Positions 61,837 to 64,000 of a DNA stretch of 64,000 nt are shown here, piece after piece. The number at the start of each line of letters is the position of its first letter. Positions within the stretch are counted from its first letter, which is position 1. The DNA is from Streptomyces ficellus (GTDB taxonomy: Bacteria > Actinomycetota > Actinomycetes > Streptomycetales > Streptomycetaceae). Both the position numbers and the translations under genes were made by a program. The DNA lies in NCBI RefSeq assembly GCF_030406405.1, contig NZ_JAUEPL010000009.1, forward strand, positions 79,300 to 143,299, read 5' to 3'. The notes beneath the pieces are model-generated. The model did not search any database. It worked only from the letters and a program-made list of their open reading frames with translations, and had not been told where the DNA came from.

Positions 61837-63074
61837 ATGGCATCCCCCCTGTCCTCACCCGTGCCCTCACCCCTGCCCCGCCGCGCCTTCCTCTCCGGCG
61901 CGGCGGCCGTCGCCACCGCGGCCGCGTTCGGCAGCAGGGCGCAAGCCGCGCCCGCCACCTGTGAACTCGCCCTGGTCAACCGCAGTTTGCCGGGTACCGT
62001 CCGCGCCTACGTCACCGGGCGGGAGCAGGGCACCGGCCGCTGGGTGCTGCTGCGCCCGGGCGGCGGCGTCCACCGCCCCGAGTCCCCCGCCGCCCCCATG
62101 ACCCCGCTCCCCGTCGACTGCGCGATACCGCTCCGCCCGGCGGGCGCGGGACCGGTGATCCTGGCGCTGCCTCAGATGTACGGGGCCGTGTCTACTTCGT
62201 CCGCGACAGCACGCTGGACTTCTTCCTCAACCCCGGCCCCGCCCTGGTCGAGCCCGCCTTCGCGACACCCGCCGACCCGAACTACGGCCGCGTCTGGTCG
62301 TTCGCCGAGTTCACGTTCAATCCGCAGCAGCTGTACGCCAACATCAGCTACGTCGACCTGGTGACCGCCCTCCCCATCGGCCTCACCCTCACCGGCGACG
62401 CCACCCACACCGTCGCCCCGCTGCCCCCGGGCGCCCTCCAGCGGATCGCCGACGGGCTGGTCGCCCAGGCCGCCCGGGACGGCCAGCCGTGGGACAAGCT
62501 GGTCATCCGTGCCTCGAACGGCTCGGTGCTCCGGGTGATCTCGCCGCAGAACCTCATGGCGCCGTACTTCGACCGCCCCGACCAGATGCCCTTCCGCAAC
62601 GCCTTCACCGGCTACATCGACCGCGTCTGGCAGAAGTACCGCACCACCGACCCGCGCATCGACCTCCAGGGCGGCCGGGGCGTGCGCGTCGGCCGGGTCA
62701 GCGGTGACGTCCTGACCTTCAGCGGCGGCCACCGCTTCACCCGGCCCACCTCCAAGGACGTCTTCACCTGCAACCACGGGCCGTTCGCCAACAACCCCGC
62801 CGACTCCGACGACCGCAAGGCCCTGCTCGCCCGCCTCGCGGCCGGCTTCAACCGTACGACCCTGCTCACCCACCCCGACCAGCCGAACGGCCCGGCGCCC
62901 TCCGACTACTACCGCGACCCCTCGACCAACCACTTCTCCCGCGTGGTCCACGCCAACACGCCCATCGGCTACGCCTTCCCGTACGACGACGTCCGCCCGG
63001 ACGGCCGGCCCGACGTCTCAGGCGCCGCCCACGACGGCAACCCGCGCCGCTTCACGGTGTCGGTCGGTTCGTAG
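61837..63074 (+). pseudogene. GH64 beta-1,3-glucanase, one-base frameshift
   Basis: The gene would encode about 412 residues: Tat signal (LPRRAFLSGAAAVATAAAFG), then a GH64 glucanase with YVTGREQGTGRWVLLRPGGG, RVYFVRDSTLDFFLNPGPAL, WSFAEFTFNPQQLYANISYV, FTGYIDRVWQKYRT and FTCNHGPFANN. The frame breaks near 62176-62182. After LALPQMYG the protein continues in another frame as RVYFVRDST; one extra G in the GGGG run would restore it. This is either a true mutation or a homopolymer sequencing error. ATG 61837 has AGGAG at 8 bases. Confidence 0.85.
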
Positions 63075-63202
63075 ACGTTGCCGGAGGCGGGCTGCCGCAC
63101 AGGGCGGGTTCCGACACCTCTCCGAAGTTGTGGAAATCCGAACGGAATGGGGTTACAGTCAGTGTTGTTGAAGATTAAACCAAGTCGAAGGAGCACGTCA
63201 TC

Positions 63203-63808
63203 ATGGGTCTCTTCAGCCGCACCAGCACCGCCACCGCGCCCGCCGCCACCCCCGTGGACCCGGGCCTGACCGCCCTGACCGGGACGTACACGATCGACCC
63301 GTCCCACAGCAGCATCGGCTTCACCGCTCGCCACGCGATGGTCACCAACGTCCGGGGCGCCTTCACCGAGTACGAGGGCACCCTGCACCTGGACGGCGCC
63401 AATCCGGCGGCCTCCAGCGCGTCCATCGACGTCAAGATCGCGTCCATCGACACCGGCAACGCCGACCGCGACGGGCACCTCCGCAGCGCCGACTTCTTCG
63501 ACGCCGAGCAGTTCCCGCTGATGACGTTCCGCTCCACGAGCGTCGAGGCGCTGGGTGGCACGGACTACCGCATCACCGGTGACCTCACCATCAAGGGCGT
63601 CACCCGGCCCATCAACATCGACCTCGAATTCAACGGCGCCGCGAAGGACCCCTTCGGCAACGAGCGCGTCGGCTTCGAGGGCAAGGCGGAGCTGCTGCGC
63701 TCGGAGTGGGGCCTGACCTGGAACGCGGCGCTGGAGACGGGCGGCGTCCTCGTCAGCGACAAGATCAAGCTCACGTTCGAGATCTCCGCCATCCGCAACG
63801 CCGCGTGA
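63203..63808 (+). CDS. YceI-family lipid-binding protein
   Basis: YceI proteins form a lipocalin-like barrel that binds isoprenoids or other amphiphiles. The 201-residue protein has GTYTIDPSHSSIGFTARHAM, VRGAFTEYEGTLHLDG, DRDGHLRSADFFDAEQFPLM, GDLTIKGVTRPINIDLEF and GFEGKAELLRSEWGLTW. It lacks a signal peptide, so it is probably cytoplasmic. ATG 63203 has AAGGAG 9 bases upstream. Confidence 0.94.
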   Translation: MGLFSRTSTATAPAATPVDPGLTALTGTYTIDPSHSSIGFTARHAMVTNVRGAFTEYEGTLHLDGANPAASSASIDVKIASIDTGNADRDGHLRSADFFDAEQFPLMTFRSTSVEALGGTDYRITGDLTIKGVTRPINIDLEFNGAAKDPFGNERVGFEGKAELLRSEWGLTWNAALETGGVLVSDKIKLTFEISAIRNAA

Positions 63809-63832
63809 CGCGCGACGCGCAAGTCTGCGACT

Positions 63833-63872
63833 AAGGGACCCCCGGCCTCCACACCAGGCCGTGCGATCCCTT
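63833..63872 (+). terminator. Hairpin after yceI
   Basis: AAGGGA with inner CGGCCT pairs with AGGCCG and TCCCTT in an imperfect stem-loop 25 bases past the stop. It could instead be the outer end of the neighbouring insertion sequence. Confidence 0.5.
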
Positions 63873-63883
63873 AAGGCGTCGTT

Positions 63884-64000
63884 TCATTTGGTGAGGCGGC
63901 GGTGACAGATGAGGGCTGCGGCTATGCCGACGAAGGCGAGGAAGTGCTCGGCCTTGCGTTCGTAACGGCGGTGGAGCCGACGGCAGCCGGCCAGCCAGGA
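63884..64000 (-). mobile_element. IS5-family transposase, C-terminal end (runs off the right edge)
   Basis: The last 38 codons are present: SWLAGCRRLHRRYERKAEHF, LAFVGIAAALICHRRLTK, then TGA. RRYERKAEHFLAFVGIAAAL is the usual end of IS5-type DDE transposases, with the Y-(2)-R-(3)-E region. The rest lies beyond the window, so integrity is unknown. It marks a mobile boundary for the accessory right end. Confidence 0.85.

Overview
High-GC chromosomal DNA from a Streptomyces species. The first ~50.8 kb follows, as I remember it, the conserved Streptomyces core order that runs in S. coelicolor from nsdA/ftsY through smc, rnc, recG, thiD/thiL, ddlA, hupS, leuCD/ndgR and gltX to two conservons (cvn) and accBE. 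Gene calls rest on protein motifs, family-typical N-termini, Shine-Dalgarno sites, overlaps and hairpins read from the sequence. No database search was run.

Layout: 1-3 kb holds the 5' end of nsdA, a DNA primase/polymerase-domain protein and ftsY. 3-6.2 kb has an NCS1 permease and the glucose permease gene glcP with an unusual operator-like leader. 6.4-17.9 kb carries smc (with a large low-complexity hinge insert), acylphosphatase, a CAP-domain secreted protein, an HxlR regulator, and the leftward cluster rsmD-coaD / DivIVA-like / DUF177-rpmF-rnc-mutM. 18-30.5 kb has recG, a FakA-like DAK2 protein, rpmB, thiL-thiD, a stand-alone Lrp RAM domain, a lipoprotein, ddlA, plsC-gpsA, cofC and hupS. 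30.8-37.8 kb has leuCD with the divergent IclR regulator ndgR, a tRNA-Gln/Glu/Glu cluster, a HAD hydrolase preceded by a 100-bp triplication of its own start region, gltX, a FAH-family hydrolase and a small peptide gene with two NPRRTTL repeats. 38.4-48.8 kb holds two complete four-gene conservons (sensor kinase-like CvnA, roadblock CvnB, DUF742 CvnC, Ras-like GTPase CvnD) whose cvnD genes are almost identical in DNA. accB-accE closes the core segment.

50.9-64 kb is accessory. It holds two tandem Tat-exported PL8 polysaccharide lyases, a possible DUF6183-type protein, a ~1350-residue secreted polymorphic-toxin-like protein (ALF repeats, Ala-rich coils, Hint domain, short C-terminal toxin module), a GH64 beta-1,3-glucanase gene broken by one missing base under a LacI-type operator, yceI, and the 3' end of an IS5-type transposase at the right edge.

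Functionally the core part links protein targeting (FtsY), chromosome organisation (SMC, HupS), RNA processing (RNase III), DNA repair (MutM, RecG), cofactor, lipid and leucine synthesis, and GTPase signalling. The right end is devoted to polymer degradation and probable inter-bacterial competition. The least explained items are the NPRRTTL peptide gene, the 100-bp repeat array with duplicated mini-ORFs, the toxin module and its neighbour, and the glcP leader.
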